A stretch of DNA of 64,000 bases from UBA5862 sp002408105 (GCA_034189125.1 JAXHVB010000111.1:6236-70235), one strand, 5' to 3'. Positions 8,932-18,792 are shown, numbered from the stretch's first letter. Numbers and translations are program-made. The notes: generated by a model from the sequence alone, not told the origin.

Positions 8932-10794
8932 TTAGATCGCGAGCCGATCGACACGCCGGCCACCGTACATCCAGTTGACCACCATTCGCGTGCCCAGGAT
9001 CGCGGTGAACATTGAAGTGAGGATGCCAATGGACAGGGTGACCGCGAACCCCTTGATCGGGCCGGTGCCCACCGCATAAAGAATCAAGGCCACGATCAGG
9101 GTCGTGAGGTTGGCATCAAAAATGGTGGTGAAGGCCCGTTCGAACCCCGCATTGATGGCCGCCTGGGGCGACATGCGGTTCGCGAGTTCTTCGCGAATGC
9201 GCGCGAAAATGAGCACATTGGCGTCGACCGCCATTCCCACGGTCAGGACGATTCCTGCGATGCCCGGCAGGGTGAGCGTCGCTGAAAGCACAGACATCAC
9301 CGCGATCAGCAGCACCAGATTGGCCATCAAGGCTAGGTTGGCCGCAAGTCCGAATAGCTTGTAGTAGAGCCCCATAAAGACCAGCACCAACCCCATGCCC
9401 ACCAACACAGAACGGGTACCCAAGGCGATGTTTTCCTTGCCGAGGCTGGGGCCCACGGTGCGTTCTTCAATGAACCGCATCGGCGCAGCCAACGCCCCAG
9501 CGCGCAGCAGAAGCGCCAGCTCGGCTGCCTCTTGGGGACTGTCGAGGCCGGTCACCCTGAAATTGCGCCCGAGCGCACTCTGTACGGTTGCCAGACTGAT
9601 GATGGTGCGGTCGGTGTAGGTGACCGGTTCGCGAACCGCTTCACCATCGCGCTCTTGCTCGTCGTAGCGCACTTTCTGCTCCACAAAAAGCACGCCCAAG
9701 CGCCGACCCACATTGCTTCGGGTCGCCTGGTGCATGCGACGCCCGCCTTCGCTGTCCAGGCTGATGTTGACCTGTGGCATGCCGTTTTCGTCGTAGCCAC
9801 TCTGTGCGTTGGCGACGTTTTCACCGGTGGCGACGATTTCGCGCTCCAGCTCTGCGCTGCCTCTGGTCGGGTCGCGAAAACCAAAGCGCTCCGAGCCGGG
9901 GGCATCGTCCCCCGCGTCGGCCTCCAGCCGAAACTCGAGGTTTGCGGTCTTACCAAGAATGTTCTTGGCCTGGGCGGTGTCCTGAACGCCCGGCAGTTCC
10001 ACCACAATCCGGTCGCGCCCTTGCCGCTGAACCAAGGGTTCAGCAACTCCCAGTTCGTTGACTCGGTTGCGCAGGGTTGTCAGGTTTTGCGAGACCGCGT
10101 AGTCGACCAGTTGGTCGAGGGCACCTTCACTGAACCTCAGTTCGATCAGCCAGGCCCCATCGGCCTCCCGGGCTGCGACAACCCATTGGTCGTACTGATC
10201 CTGAATCCAGTCACGGGCCGCCGAGCGGGCCTCTGGGTCAGCGAACCTGAGCGAAATCCCCTGCCCGTTCGGCAGCAGGCCAACTTCTCGGTAGCGGATG
10301 CGCGCTTCGCGCAACCCGCGTTGAATCTCTGTTTGGTAGATGCTCAGGCGCTGTCCGATGGCGGTGGCGAGATCCACTTCCATCAGAAAATGGACGCCGC
10401 CGGAAAGGTCAAGTCCGAGTTTCATCGGCTTGGCACCGAGGGCCCGCAGCCAATCGGGGGTTGTGGCTGCCAAATTGAGGGCGACGATGTAGGCCTCCCG
10501 GGTTGAATTCAAGGTGCGCTCAATCACCTCCTTGGCAGCCAACTGTTGGTTGCGGTCACTCAGGCGAACCAGCGCATTGCCTCCGTCCAACACGGCCTCT
10601 TTCACTGCGATGTCGGCACGCTCCAAGGCCACCCGCACCTGGTCGAGGGCGGCGTTGCTCACCGCCTCACCGCTTTGCAAACGAGAGACCTGCACCGCTG
10701 CATCATCAGGGAAAAGATTGGGTGCTGCGTACAGCAAACCAGCACCAAGGACGAGCAGAACGAGCAGGTTCTTCCAGAGGGGGAAACGATTCAC
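8932..10794 (-). CDS. secD: Protein translocase subunit SecD
   Basis: 620 residues from a GTG start at 10794 (reading MNRFPLWKNLL). This start is chosen because SecD proteins begin with this N-terminal membrane helix, and about 615 residues is the family length; a longer frame upstream has no conserved residues. The large periplasmic P1 domain runs to about residue 440 and contains LGLDLSGGVHFLMEVD. Six membrane helices in total, with the conserved GMAVDANVLIFARIREEL motif in the fourth region. Works with SecF and YajC at the inner membrane. Confidence 0.96.
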   Translation of the reverse strand: MNRFPLWKNLLVLLVLGAGLLYAAPNLFPDDAAVQVSRLQSGEAVSNAALDQVRVALERADIAVKEAVLDGGNALVRLSDRNQQLAAKEVIERTLNSTREAYIVALNLAATTPDWLRALGAKPMKLGLDLSGGVHFLMEVDLATAIGQRLSIYQTEIQRGLREARIRYREVGLLPNGQGISLRFADPEARSAARDWIQDQYDQWVVAAREADGAWLIELRFSEGALDQLVDYAVSQNLTTLRNRVNELGVAEPLVQRQGRDRIVVELPGVQDTAQAKNILGKTANLEFRLEADAGDDAPGSERFGFRDPTRGSAELEREIVATGENVANAQSGYDENGMPQVNISLDSEGGRRMHQATRSNVGRRLGVLFVEQKVRYDEQERDGEAVREPVTYTDRTIISLATVQSALGRNFRVTGLDSPQEAAELALLLRAGALAAPMRFIEERTVGPSLGKENIALGTRSVLVGMGLVLVFMGLYYKLFGLAANLALMANLVLLIAVMSVLSATLTLPGIAGIVLTVGMAVDANVLIFARIREELANRMSPQAAINAGFERAFTTIFDANLTTLIVALILYAVGTGPIKGFAVTLSIGILTSMFTAILGTRMVVNWMYGGRRVDRLAI

Positions 10795-10863
10795 AACGAA
10801 ACTCTGCCTACGGAGCCCCTCGTCCCGAGCGGAACAAGGCAGTTGGACCAAATCGGCCGGCGA

Positions 10864-11205
10864 TTAGATCGATTTCAGGGTGCCTTTGGGCAAGGTGGCA
10901 CTGACCGCTTGGCGCTGTACTTTCAATTCAACGTTGTCGGCCACCTGAACCACGATGAAGTCATCTTCCACCTTGGTGACCTTGCCCACGAGTCCGCCAC
11001 TGGTCAGCACTTCATCGCCTTTGGACAGGCCACTGACGAGCGCCTTGTGGGCCTTGGCGCGCTTGCTCTGCGGACGCCAGACAATGAAATAGAAGAGCGC
11101 GACAAAGCCCACAAGCATGGCGATGTTGATGAACTCTGCGCCGGGGGGTGGCCCACCGGCTGGGGCTTCGGCATACGCCGGCGTGATCAGGCCAAGGATC
11201 GGCAT
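10864..11205 (-). CDS. yajC: Sec translocon accessory complex subunit YajC
   Basis: 113 residues, the usual size. One membrane helix (INIAMLVGFVALFYFIVW) is followed by the signature RPQSKRAKAH and a small beta-rich cytoplasmic domain (GDEVLTSGGLVGKVTKVE). It associates with SecDF. The ATG at 11205 is preferred, 10 bases after a GGAG sequence; it lies 4 bp downstream of the tgt stop codon. A longer frame extends into tgt but has no conserved residues. Confidence 0.95.
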   Translation of the reverse strand: MPILGLITPAYAEAPAGGPPPGAEFINIAMLVGFVALFYFIVWRPQSKRAKAHKALVSGLSKGDEVLTSGGLVGKVTKVEDDFIVVQVADNVELKVQRQAVSATLPKGTLKSI

Positions 11206-11209
11206 ACAG

Positions 11210-12388
11210 TTATTGCTCCGTTGCTGGCCGCTCGGAGAAACCCACGTGGCGAACGCGGCGGCGGCCGTAGAAGTCGTCAATGAAGGCGGCTAATCTACCT
11301 GCTTCAATTGCCCCACGCAATCCGGCCATGAGCGTCTGATAGTAGTGGAGGTTGTGCAGTGTATTCAGCGTCGCGCCAAGGATTTCCTTGCATTTTTCAA
11401 GGTGATGCAAGTAGGCGCGACTGAAGTGGGTACAGGTGTAACAGCTGCACTCTGGGTCCAAGGGGGTCAGGTCATCACGGTACCGGGCATTGCGGATCCG
11501 AACCACCCCGGCACTGGTGAACAGGTGACCGTTGCGGGCGTTGCGCGTTGGCATCACGCAGTCGAACATGTCGATTCCACGCGCCACCGACTCGACCAGG
11601 TCTTCGGGCGTTCCAACACCCATCAGATACCTGGGTCGGTCCGGTGGCAACCGGCCCGCGCAGTGATCGAGCACCCCCATCATTTCGCCCTTGGGCTCAC
11701 CGACAGACAACCCGCCGAGGGCATAGCCATCGAAGCCCAGGTCGAGCAAACCGGTCAGGGAACGTTCGCGCAGATCGGCAAACATGCCGCCCTGCACAAT
11801 GCCGAAGAGCGCTGCGGGGCTGCCGGCGTGGGCCGCCTTGCACCGCTCCGCCCAGCGCAGTGACAACAACAGCGACGCTTCGGCCTGCGCGTGCGTGGCG
11901 GGGTACGGCGTACATTCGTCGAATACCATGACCACGTCACTGCCGAGCGCACGCTGCACTTCAATCGAGCGCTCCGGCGTGAGCTCCACGGGGGAGCCAT
12001 CAATGGGCGAGCGAAACCACACACCGCGCTCATCGATGCGCCGCAACTCTCCAAGGCTAAATACCTGAAAGCCCCCGGAATCGGTAAGGATCGGGCCGCC
12101 CCAGCCCATGAAGCCGTGCAAGCCGCCGTGTTGCTTTATCACATCGACACCCGGGCGCAGCATGAGATGGAAGGTATTGCCGAGCAGGATTTGGGCACCC
12201 GCGCTCACCAGATCCCGTGGCAGCATGCCCTTGACGGTGCCGTAGGTGCCCACTGGCATAAACGCAGGGGTTTCGACGACGCCGCGCGCGAAGCGCAGGC
12301 GACCGCGTCGCGCTGCGCCAGCGGTTCCAAGCAGCTCGAACTGCAAGCCGGAGACAGGCCCTGCTGCTGGTGGTTCGACACTATGCAT
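11210..12388 (-). CDS. tgt: tRNA-guanine transglycosylase (queuine tRNA-ribosyltransferase)
   Basis: 392 residues. Exchanges G34 for preQ1 in tRNAs with GUN anticodons, the entry step of queuosine into tRNA. Visible motifs: TDSGGFQVFSLG with the first catalytic Asp, RGIDMFDCVMPTRNARNG with the nucleophilic Asp, and the C-terminal zinc site CSCYTCTHFSRAYLHHL. The start overlaps the end of queA by 8 bp, so the two queuosine genes are coupled. queC and queE, which make the precursor preQ0, are at 31.5-32.8 kb in this window. Confidence 0.97.
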   Translation of the reverse strand: MHSVEPPAAGPVSGLQFELLGTAGAARRGRLRFARGVVETPAFMPVGTYGTVKGMLPRDLVSAGAQILLGNTFHLMLRPGVDVIKQHGGLHGFMGWGGPILTDSGGFQVFSLGELRRIDERGVWFRSPIDGSPVELTPERSIEVQRALGSDVVMVFDECTPYPATHAQAEASLLLSLRWAERCKAAHAGSPAALFGIVQGGMFADLRERSLTGLLDLGFDGYALGGLSVGEPKGEMMGVLDHCAGRLPPDRPRYLMGVGTPEDLVESVARGIDMFDCVMPTRNARNGHLFTSAGVVRIRNARYRDDLTPLDPECSCYTCTHFSRAYLHHLEKCKEILGATLNTLHNLHYYQTLMAGLRGAIEAGRLAAFIDDFYGRRRVRHVGFSERPATEQ

Positions 12389-13451
12389 GTGCGGGTTTGC
12401 GTGTGGCGGACTCGGGCATCACGAGCATGGCATCACCGTAGCTAAAAAACCGGTACCTGTGTTGAACCGCGGTCCGATAGACACCCAAGAGCTCATCGCG
12501 GCCGACCAGGGCAGCCACCAGCATCAGCAGGCTGGAGCCTGGCAGGTGGAAATTGGTGATCAGCGCGTCAACGACCTGGAAGCGAAATCCGGGTGAAATC
12601 AGCAATTCGGTCTCACCCCTGAGTGGTTGTAGCCGTCCGGCCTGCGCCGCGGTTTCAAGGGCCCGCACACTGGTGGTTCCAACCGCCACAACACGCCCGC
12701 CCCTGGCGCGGGCCGCCTCAACTTGCGTACAGAGTTTGGGGGTCACCTCGATTCGCTCGGCGTGCAGCCGACCGTCGCGCAACTGCTCAGCCCTTGGCGG
12801 TTGAAAAGTCCCAGCGCCGACATGCAGCGTCACCTCGCCCACCTCGACGCCCTGGTGCTGCAGCTGGTCAAGCAACGCTTCGTCAAAATGAAGGCCTGCC
12901 GTCGGCGCAGCAACCGAACCCTCGCGGGTCGCGTACACCGTCTGGTAGCGCTCACGATCGAGGGGTTCATCGGCGCGGCCGAGGTAAGGCGGCAAGGGCA
13001 TGTGACCGGCGTGATCGAGCACCTCGCGCAAAGACTCCTGCCCTTTCCACTCGACCACAAAGAGCGCACCTCGGCGCTCCACGACCTCGCAAACACCGTT
13101 GGCCCCAAAGACCTGTACTTTGGTGCCCACCCGTGGAGCTTTGCTCGCGCGCATGTGCACCAGTGCCCGGCAGGCGTCCAGCAAGCGCTCGACCAGCAGT
13201 TCCACCCGACCGCCACTGGCCTTGGCGCCGAAAAGACGTGCCGGGATGACGCGGCTGTTGTTGCGCACCAGCAAATCGCCTGGTTGCAATAGGTCCGGCA
13301 GGTCGCGGAACACCCGGTGGTGCACAACGCCCGCTGCCAGGTGCAACAGGCGGCTGTCGGAGCGAACGGACGTCGGATACCGCGCGATCAGTTCGTCCGG
13401 CAGATCAAAATCGAAATCGCGCAGCGCCATCGGCATCGGGTTTGGGGCCAT
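12381..13451 (-). CDS. queA: S-adenosylmethionine:tRNA ribosyltransferase-isomerase
   Basis: 356 residues. Converts preQ1 in tRNA to epoxyqueuosine by transferring and isomerising the ribosyl part of SAM. Recognisable stretches are the N-terminal FDFDLPDELIARYP, VRNNSRVIPARLFG, and PTAGLHFDEALLDQL. First gene of the queA-tgt-yajC-secD-secF operon. The ATG at 13451 is the longest; an in-frame ATG at 13430 (MALRDFDF) is equally plausible and neither has a clear ribosome binding site. Transcribed divergently from the tRNA-Leu gene. Confidence 0.95.
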   Translation of the reverse strand: MAPNPMPMALRDFDFDLPDELIARYPTSVRSDSRLLHLAAGVVHHRVFRDLPDLLQPGDLLVRNNSRVIPARLFGAKASGGRVELLVERLLDACRALVHMRASKAPRVGTKVQVFGANGVCEVVERRGALFVVEWKGQESLREVLDHAGHMPLPPYLGRADEPLDRERYQTVYATREGSVAAPTAGLHFDEALLDQLQHQGVEVGEVTLHVGAGTFQPPRAEQLRDGRLHAERIEVTPKLCTQVEAARARGGRVVAVGTTSVRALETAAQAGRLQPLRGETELLISPGFRFQVVDALITNFHLPGSSLLMLVAALVGRDELLGVYRTAVQHRYRFFSYGDAMLVMPESATRKPAHA

Positions 13452-13502
13452 TCGGGAGGCGCGCAGGGTACCGGAAGCGGCGAGTGGGCGCCAACCATTG
13501 GA

Positions 13503-13530
13503 TTGACCGGCCGTGGCGCGCAGCTATAAT
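13503..13530 (+). promoter_or_regulatory. Sigma-70 type promoter of the tRNA-Leu gene
   Basis: TTGACC, a 16-bp spacer and a perfect TATAAT. The -10 box ends 10 bp before the first base of the mature tRNA, so transcription should begin almost at its 5' end. A GC-rich spacer and discriminator fit stringent control of stable RNA, but that is inference. Confidence 0.8.
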
Positions 13531-13540
13531 GGCGCGCTCA

Positions 13541-13627
13541 GCCGGGGTGGCGAAACTGGTAGACGCGCCAGACTCAAAATCTGGTGGTGGCAACACCGTG
13601 TCGGTTCGACTCCGACCCTCGGCACCA
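13541..13627 (+). tRNA. tRNA-Leu (anticodon CAA)
   Basis: 87 nt class II tRNA. The acceptor stem GCCGGGG pairs with CCTCGGC (one G-T), followed by discriminator A and an encoded CCA. The anticodon stem is CCAGA/TCTGG with loop CTCAAAA, giving anticodon CAA at 13575-13577 (reads UUG). A long variable arm and GGTTCGACTCC T-arm are present. The place next to queA matches the order in Pseudomonas. Confidence 0.97.
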
Positions 13628-13755
13628 GCATTTCTGTCTGTCTCCACACTTGTCTGCCACTCAGGGCCCTGGCCTCCACTGCTTGGCTGTCATGAAAGAT
13701 CCACCAGCTTTGGACATACTGCCTGGCTGGTTGTTGAATTTCCCTGTTGAGCCTC

Positions 13756-15834
13756 ATGGCCACCGCATCACACACCATCGCCAAAGAACTCAGCTGGTTG
13801 AGCTTCAACGCCCGCGTCCTGCAGGAAGCGATGGACCCCGAAGTCCCGCTGATCGAGCGGTTGCGCTTTCTCGGCATCTTCTCCAACAACCTCGACGAGT
13901 TCTTTCGTGTCCGGGTCGCAGATGTCAAACGGCGGATCCTGATCGAGTCGGAAAGCGCCGAAGGGAATGACGCCGAACAGCTGATGAAAGAGATCCAGCT
14001 TGAGGTGCTGGACCTGCAGCAACAGTTCGAACGGACCTATCAGGCGATCGTGCAGCAGCTGGCCGCACAGAACATTGTCATTCTGGACGAGTCGCAACTC
14101 AGCGAGCCGCAGGGCCACTGGGTGCAGCAGTATTTTTACGACCATGTACTGCCGGTGCTCTCGCCAGTTCTACTCAGCGACGATAAGGAATTTCCTTCGC
14201 TCGAGGACCAGTCGATCTACCTGGCGATCAAGCTGACCCTCGCCGACGACCGCTCGGAGTATTCGCTGCTGGAGATTCCCACCGAGCGCGTCGGTCGATT
14301 CATCGCCATTCCTCAGTTCGGTAAAAAACGCCCCACCCTCCACACCTTCATCCTGCTCGAAAACATCATCCGATTCTGTTTGAAGCAGGTCTACGCTGCG
14401 GTGTTGGATGTGACCGAGGCCACCGCGTACACCATCAAGGTCACCCGGGACGCAGAACTCGAACTGGAAGACGGCATCTCTCAAAGCCTGCTCGATCAAC
14501 TCTCGAGCAGCATCAAGGCCCGGCTACACGCAGCACCTGTGCGGTTTGTGTACGACAAAGAAATGCCTGCAGAAATGACGCATTTCTTCATCCGAAAACT
14601 GAAGCTGCTGTCCTACGACAGCATGATTCCAGGCGCTCGGCACCACAACTTCAAGGACTTTATAAACTTTCCAGCCGTCGGCCGACGCCAACTGGTGCGC
14701 CAACCCGAGGCGCCCCTGCACTCTTCGGAGTTCGATGTCCACCGCAACGCATTCGATGCCATTCGCAGCAGGGACATTCTGCTGTATTACCCGTACCACA
14801 GCTTTCGTCACTTCACCGACTGGCTTAACCAGGCGGCCGTCGACCCCAGAGTCCGGTCCATTCACATTTCTCTGTACCGGGTGGCCCGCCAGTCCCGTGT
14901 GGTCAACGCACTCATCTGCGCGGCCCGCAACGGCAAGCAGGTGACAGCAACGGTGGAACTGCGCGCCCGCTTCGATGAAGCCGCCAACATCGAGTGGGCC
15001 AAGACAATGACCGAAGCCGGCGTGAGTGTGGAGTTCGGCGTCCCCACCCTCAAAGTCCACACCAAACTCTGCCTGATTCATCGAGAAGAGGCGGGGCGCG
15101 TCCTCCGCTATGCACACATTGGCACAGGCAACTTTCACGAAGGCACCGCGAAGGTTTACACGGACTTCAGCCTCTTCACCACCCATCCAGACATCACGCT
15201 GGAAGTCGAACAGGTGTTCGAGTTTCTTGCGCGTCCATACCGCGCCCAGCAGTTTAGACACCTTGTGGTCTCCCCACTGAACACCCGCTCCCGGTGGGTG
15301 CGCCTGGTGCAACGGGAGATGGAACATGCGCAGGCAGGCCGGGCTGCCCGGATCATCCTCAAGGTCAACAACCTGGTCGATGACGCCACCACTGAACTGC
15401 TGTACCAAGCGAGTCAGGCAGGTGTGCGGATCGAGATGATTGTGCGGGGGATGTGCAGCCTGACCCCTGGGCTGCCGGGCATCAGCGAAAACATCTCCGC
15501 CATCAGCATCGTCGACCAGTACTTGGAGCACCCGCGGGTGTTCGTGTTTCACAATGACGGCGACAGCGAAGTCTACATCTCATCCGCGGACCTGATGACA
15601 CGCAACCTCGATCACCGGGTTGAAGTGGGGTGTCCGGTGTATGACCCAGCGCTCAAGCAGACCATCGTCGACATCCTTGAGCTGCAGTTGACTGACAACG
15701 TCAAGGCCCGGGTGCTGGACGCAACGCTGGAGAACCACTACCAGCGCCGGGGGCGTCGGCGCAACCGCTCACAGCGGAGCATCCGCCGGTACCTGGCTGA
15801 GCAAACGAAAGGTGTTTCGCAGCCCACGGGTTAA
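13756..15834 (+). CDS. ppk1: Polyphosphate kinase 1
   Basis: 692 residues from the ATG at 13756 (a TTG at 13747 would add three). Makes long-chain polyphosphate from ATP, reversibly. N-terminal helical domain with ELSWLSFNARVLQEA, then the head domain and two phospholipase D-like C-terminal domains. The autophosphorylated His is in LRYAHIGTGNFHEGTAKVY; the second conserved His is in EHPRVFVFHNDG, and STKL-like VHTKLCLIHR is also present. Single gene; its stop codon overlaps that of the convergent hydrolase. No ppx or phoU lies next to it. It may supply the polymer bound by the CHAD protein at 59-60.7 kb. Confidence 0.96.
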   Translation: MATASHTIAKELSWLSFNARVLQEAMDPEVPLIERLRFLGIFSNNLDEFFRVRVADVKRRILIESESAEGNDAEQLMKEIQLEVLDLQQQFERTYQAIVQQLAAQNIVILDESQLSEPQGHWVQQYFYDHVLPVLSPVLLSDDKEFPSLEDQSIYLAIKLTLADDRSEYSLLEIPTERVGRFIAIPQFGKKRPTLHTFILLENIIRFCLKQVYAAVLDVTEATAYTIKVTRDAELELEDGISQSLLDQLSSSIKARLHAAPVRFVYDKEMPAEMTHFFIRKLKLLSYDSMIPGARHHNFKDFINFPAVGRRQLVRQPEAPLHSSEFDVHRNAFDAIRSRDILLYYPYHSFRHFTDWLNQAAVDPRVRSIHISLYRVARQSRVVNALICAARNGKQVTATVELRARFDEAANIEWAKTMTEAGVSVEFGVPTLKVHTKLCLIHREEAGRVLRYAHIGTGNFHEGTAKVYTDFSLFTTHPDITLEVEQVFEFLARPYRAQQFRHLVVSPLNTRSRWVRLVQREMEHAQAGRAARIILKVNNLVDDATTELLYQASQAGVRIEMIVRGMCSLTPGLPGISENISAISIVDQYLEHPRVFVFHNDGDSEVYISSADLMTRNLDHRVEVGCPVYDPALKQTIVDILELQLTDNVKARVLDATLENHYQRRGRRRNRSQRSIRRYLAEQTKGVSQPTG

Positions 15835-16763
15835 GCTGCTTCGGTCCGCACTGCGCCCTCAAGCTGACGGCGCAGCCAATCGCGAACCTGCAGCGCAATG
15901 GCCTCAGGGCGCTCCAGCATGAAGCAGTGTCCTCCCGCGGTCTGCTGTGCCGCAACCCACTTCGACGACTGGGCCGCCTTGCGACTTGCCGGCGCCACAA
16001 AGGGAATGGTGCGGTCCCCATGGAGCAACAACCCGGGCGCCTTCACCCGCTTCAACAGTCGCCAGTAGTTGAGCGGCTGGCTGCCATAGATCTGCGCTTC
16101 AAGCCATGGCGGGCATTTGAGTCTGACAGTGCCGTCAGACGCTTCGCCCAACCCATACTCCACAAAACACCTGAAGGCTTGGTCATCCCAACCCCTGTAG
16201 CCTCCCCGACCATGCAGGTGGTTCCAGGCGGACTCGCGGTTCGGCCACTGGGATGTCCGCGCCAGGGCCTGGCGCACCATCGGCGAGCGGTCCATCAACC
16301 CCAGCAACCGGGCCACACGCACGACCGGATTCAATGTCGGTGGGTGCAGCACCGCATCGAGCCCCACCCAGGCACTGAAGGCATTGGGTTGGAGGCCGGC
16401 GAGACAAAGTGTCATGGCTCCGCCGAAACTGTGCCCCATGCCGACCCAGGGCACACCCGCCGCGTACTTGGCTCGAAATGCTTCGATGACCTGGATGCAG
16501 TGCTCGGCAGTGCGATTCCAGCCCAAAAATGCGCCACCGGCATCGCTGTCACCATGGCCTTGAACATCCGTCAGAATCAGATCGAATTCATCGACGAACT
16601 CGGACAACAGTGGCCAGTACGCCAACCCACAAAACCCGTTGCCATGGATGAAGTGCAGCACCGGCAAACCGCGGGACTTTGTGCGCCACCCACGCAACCG
16701 GAACCCCGGCTCAACTTCAAGCGCCCAGGGCGTCAGGCGCGAATCGGGCATGGGCTGGGACAT
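15831..16763 (-). CDS. Alpha/beta hydrolase
   Basis: 310 residues. Oxyanion motif LHFIHGNGFCG, nucleophile elbow GMGHSFGGA (GxSxG), and catalytic His in GGHCFMLERPEA; an acidic residue lies before LLHGDRTIPF. No signal peptide. The ATG at 16763 follows AGGAG by 8 bases, which decides it over a longer frame that starts 36 bases upstream. The stop overlaps the ppk1 stop by 3 bases on the opposite strand. Substrate unknown; it differs clearly in sequence from the hydrolase at 7.1 kb. Confidence 0.86.
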   Translation of the reverse strand: MSQPMPDSRLTPWALEVEPGFRLRGWRTKSRGLPVLHFIHGNGFCGLAYWPLLSEFVDEFDLILTDVQGHGDSDAGGAFLGWNRTAEHCIQVIEAFRAKYAAGVPWVGMGHSFGGAMTLCLAGLQPNAFSAWVGLDAVLHPPTLNPVVRVARLLGLMDRSPMVRQALARTSQWPNRESAWNHLHGRGGYRGWDDQAFRCFVEYGLGEASDGTVRLKCPPWLEAQIYGSQPLNYWRLLKRVKAPGLLLHGDRTIPFVAPASRKAAQSSKWVAAQQTAGGHCFMLERPEAIALQVRDWLRRQLEGAVRTEAA

Positions 16764-17173
16764 ACACACCACTCCTGTGCGGCCACCACCGGCCAACAAA
16801 AAGGCCGCATCTTACCCAAAAGTTGCATTGCGCACTTGTTTTGTTTTTCCGCGCGTTTCCCGCTAAGCTGCGCCAGCGCTCAAGGCCACAGACCAATTAC
16901 AGCCATTCGCTGAGACCCAGCGAAGCGCACCCAAACCTGACACACCCCGCGGCATGGCTGCGCCGAGGCGACCCCTCCGCACCATCCAGAGACCGCAATA
17001 CGCAGTCGGTCTTCACCCGCTGCGGCCGCTCACCCAGCACCGCGGCCAGCCGCTGAGCGGCGCGTCAACCGCCTGCGCCCACGGACCTGCCCACGGGCGG
17101 AGGCAGCGCAGGGATGCCCCATTGTGTCGGAGCACACCCGCCCCGGCCGGCTATCTCGTTTAGGGGAATATCG
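16764..17173. other. Intergenic region between divergent hydrolase and MFS genes
   Basis: 410 bp without a supportable gene. Codon-like open frames exist but are arginine/proline-rich translations of GC-rich DNA without a start signal. The part at 16800-16860 is less GC-rich (tracts such as ttgttttgtttttcc) and is the likeliest place for the divergent promoters, although I see no convincing -35/-10 pair. The MFS gene's ribosome binding site, GGGGA, lies at the right end. Confidence 0.5.
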
Positions 17174-18454
17174 ATGTTCTACGGTTGGAAACTGCTCGCA
17201 GCGATCAGCTTTTGTTACCTGGTGGGCGTGGGTACCTGCCTCTATGGCTTCTCTGTTGCCCTGCCCGCCCTGCTGGCCGACCTTGGCTGGAGCCGCAGTG
17301 AAGCTTCGCTCGGCTTCTCAATTCTAATGCTGACCTGGGGCATCAGCGCCCCTGGCGTGGCCGCTCTGATCAACCGCACCAACACCCGAACGACTTTTTT
17401 GATCGGCGGCGCCTGCATCACACTGGGCGCCAGCATCACCTATTTCACCAGTTCGTTGCCGGTGTTTTACATTGGAACCGGGCTGATCATGGGTGCCGGA
17501 CTTTCAATGACCACAGTGCTGCCAGGCACCCACCTGCTCGCACACTGGTTCGTGCGCCGCAGGGCCCTTGCCATGGGTCTGTTCATGGCCAACGGCGGAC
17601 TCGGTGCATTCTTCATCGCACCTGCCATGTCACAGCTCATCGCTGCCACGGGCGATTGGCGTGTTGCCTGGCTGTGCATGGCGATCAGCGGCGTGGTGGT
17701 CGGACTCGTCGGCTACCTGGTGATTCGTGAAACCCCAGCCGAAATGGGCCAGCATGCAGACGGCGCCGCAGGCCTCACGGCTGCGGCTCCTGCCGGACAC
17801 AAGGTCATTGCATCTGCCGTCTACAAAACGGACCAGGACTGGGTCCTCAAAGATGCACTGGCCACCCGGTTCTTTTGGCTGATCGTGTTTGTTGCTTGCG
17901 TGGCGACATCCGCCAGTGCCGTGGTCAATGCACACCTGATCTTGCACCTCACTGACATCGGAATTTCTTCACTGATCGCCGCCAGTGCGCTCGGCGTGCT
18001 GGGCATCCTCAACACCGCTGGTCGGGTTCTGGGTGGGGGCGCTGGCGACCGACTGGATCCACGTTGGCTGCTCGGCGGGGGAATGGCGCTGCAAGCCGGT
18101 GCCCTGTTGGTGCTGATCACCAGCGCCAGCGAGTTCGCGACCTATGCCTTCGCGGCCATGTTTGGGTTTGGCTTTGGCATCTACCTGGTGGCCATGACCA
18201 CACTGGTGGCGAACTACTTCGGCTCTGCCCACTACGCGAGCATCGCCGCAATCCAGGGCCTTGCCTACACGGTTGTTGCGGCTTCCGGCCCGCTGGTGGC
18301 GGGCCTTCTGTACGACCAGCAAGGCAGTTATCAGATAAGCTTCTGGGCCTTCTGCGCATTGTCAGTGGTTGCTGCCGGCGCAGTCGCGGCAATGCGCCCC
18401 CCCGAAGGGCGTTCAGGGCACGCGGCCCCGTCGGCTGCGGCAACGGCCGAATAG
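17174..18454 (+). CDS. MFS transporter, monocarboxylate/oxalate-formate antiporter-like
   Basis: 426 residues with 12 predicted membrane helices and a cytoplasmic loop around residues 195-225. The N-terminal FYGWKLLAAISFCYLVG and the helix 4-5 region HWFVRRRALAMGLFMANGGLGAF are typical of the OFA/MCT-like branch that carries organic anions. ATG at 17174 has GGGGA 6-7 bases upstream; the frame extends further upstream but without a membrane segment. It stands alone between divergent and convergent genes, so the substrate cannot be read from context. A second member of the same branch is at 19.5 kb. Confidence 0.86.
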   Translation: MFYGWKLLAAISFCYLVGVGTCLYGFSVALPALLADLGWSRSEASLGFSILMLTWGISAPGVAALINRTNTRTTFLIGGACITLGASITYFTSSLPVFYIGTGLIMGAGLSMTTVLPGTHLLAHWFVRRRALAMGLFMANGGLGAFFIAPAMSQLIAATGDWRVAWLCMAISGVVVGLVGYLVIRETPAEMGQHADGAAGLTAAAPAGHKVIASAVYKTDQDWVLKDALATRFFWLIVFVACVATSASAVVNAHLILHLTDIGISSLIAASALGVLGILNTAGRVLGGGAGDRLDPRWLLGGGMALQAGALLVLITSASEFATYAFAAMFGFGFGIYLVAMTTLVANYFGSAHYASIAAIQGLAYTVVAASGPLVAGLLYDQQGSYQISFWAFCALSVVAAGAVAAMRPPEGRSGHAAPSAAATAE

Positions 18455-18479
18455 GCGTTTTCTACCTAAAATCGGCGCG

Positions 18480-18713
18480 CTAGTGCGGTTTGTTGCGACG
18501 GGCAGACCGCGCCCGCTGGCTGCGCAGCAGGCGGCGCAACAACCAGCGCGTGGCGGTAGAAAAGGCGACGACCCCCAGAAACAACAGCAGGTAGTCCTTG
18601 GTGTCCGCCGGCTGAAGGTCACGGCCGACCAGCCCCACCAGCACCAACAGCAGCGTCAGTGATCCAAAGTTGACGATGAGTTCGTCACGCAGGGAGGTGT
18701 TCGACGGAGGCAC
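18480..18713 (-). CDS. Small membrane protein of unknown function
   Basis: 77 residues from a GTG start. Two hydrophobic segments (LIVNFGSLTLLLVLVGLVG and YLLLFLGVVAFSTATRWLL) flank a short polar loop, and the tail is strongly basic (RRLLRSQRARSARRNKPH), so both ends are probably cytoplasmic. I do not recognise a family. It ends convergently with the MFS gene and is followed upstream by the glutaredoxin-like gene on the same strand. Confidence 0.6.
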   Translation of the reverse strand: MPPSNTSLRDELIVNFGSLTLLLVLVGLVGRDLQPADTKDYLLLFLGVVAFSTATRWLLRRLLRSQRARSARRNKPH

Positions 18714-18792
18714 GGCCTAGGGGTGTGTTAAGGAAGGAATGGTGCGGTGATGCAGTCAGCGGGAGCGGCACCACCGGCCTTTGGAGCCTGAT

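Noticed and set aside
9532..10506. Long plus-strand open frame of 324 codons opposite secD
   Set aside because: It is the antisense shadow of secD, with no ribosome binding site and a composition dictated by the opposite codons.
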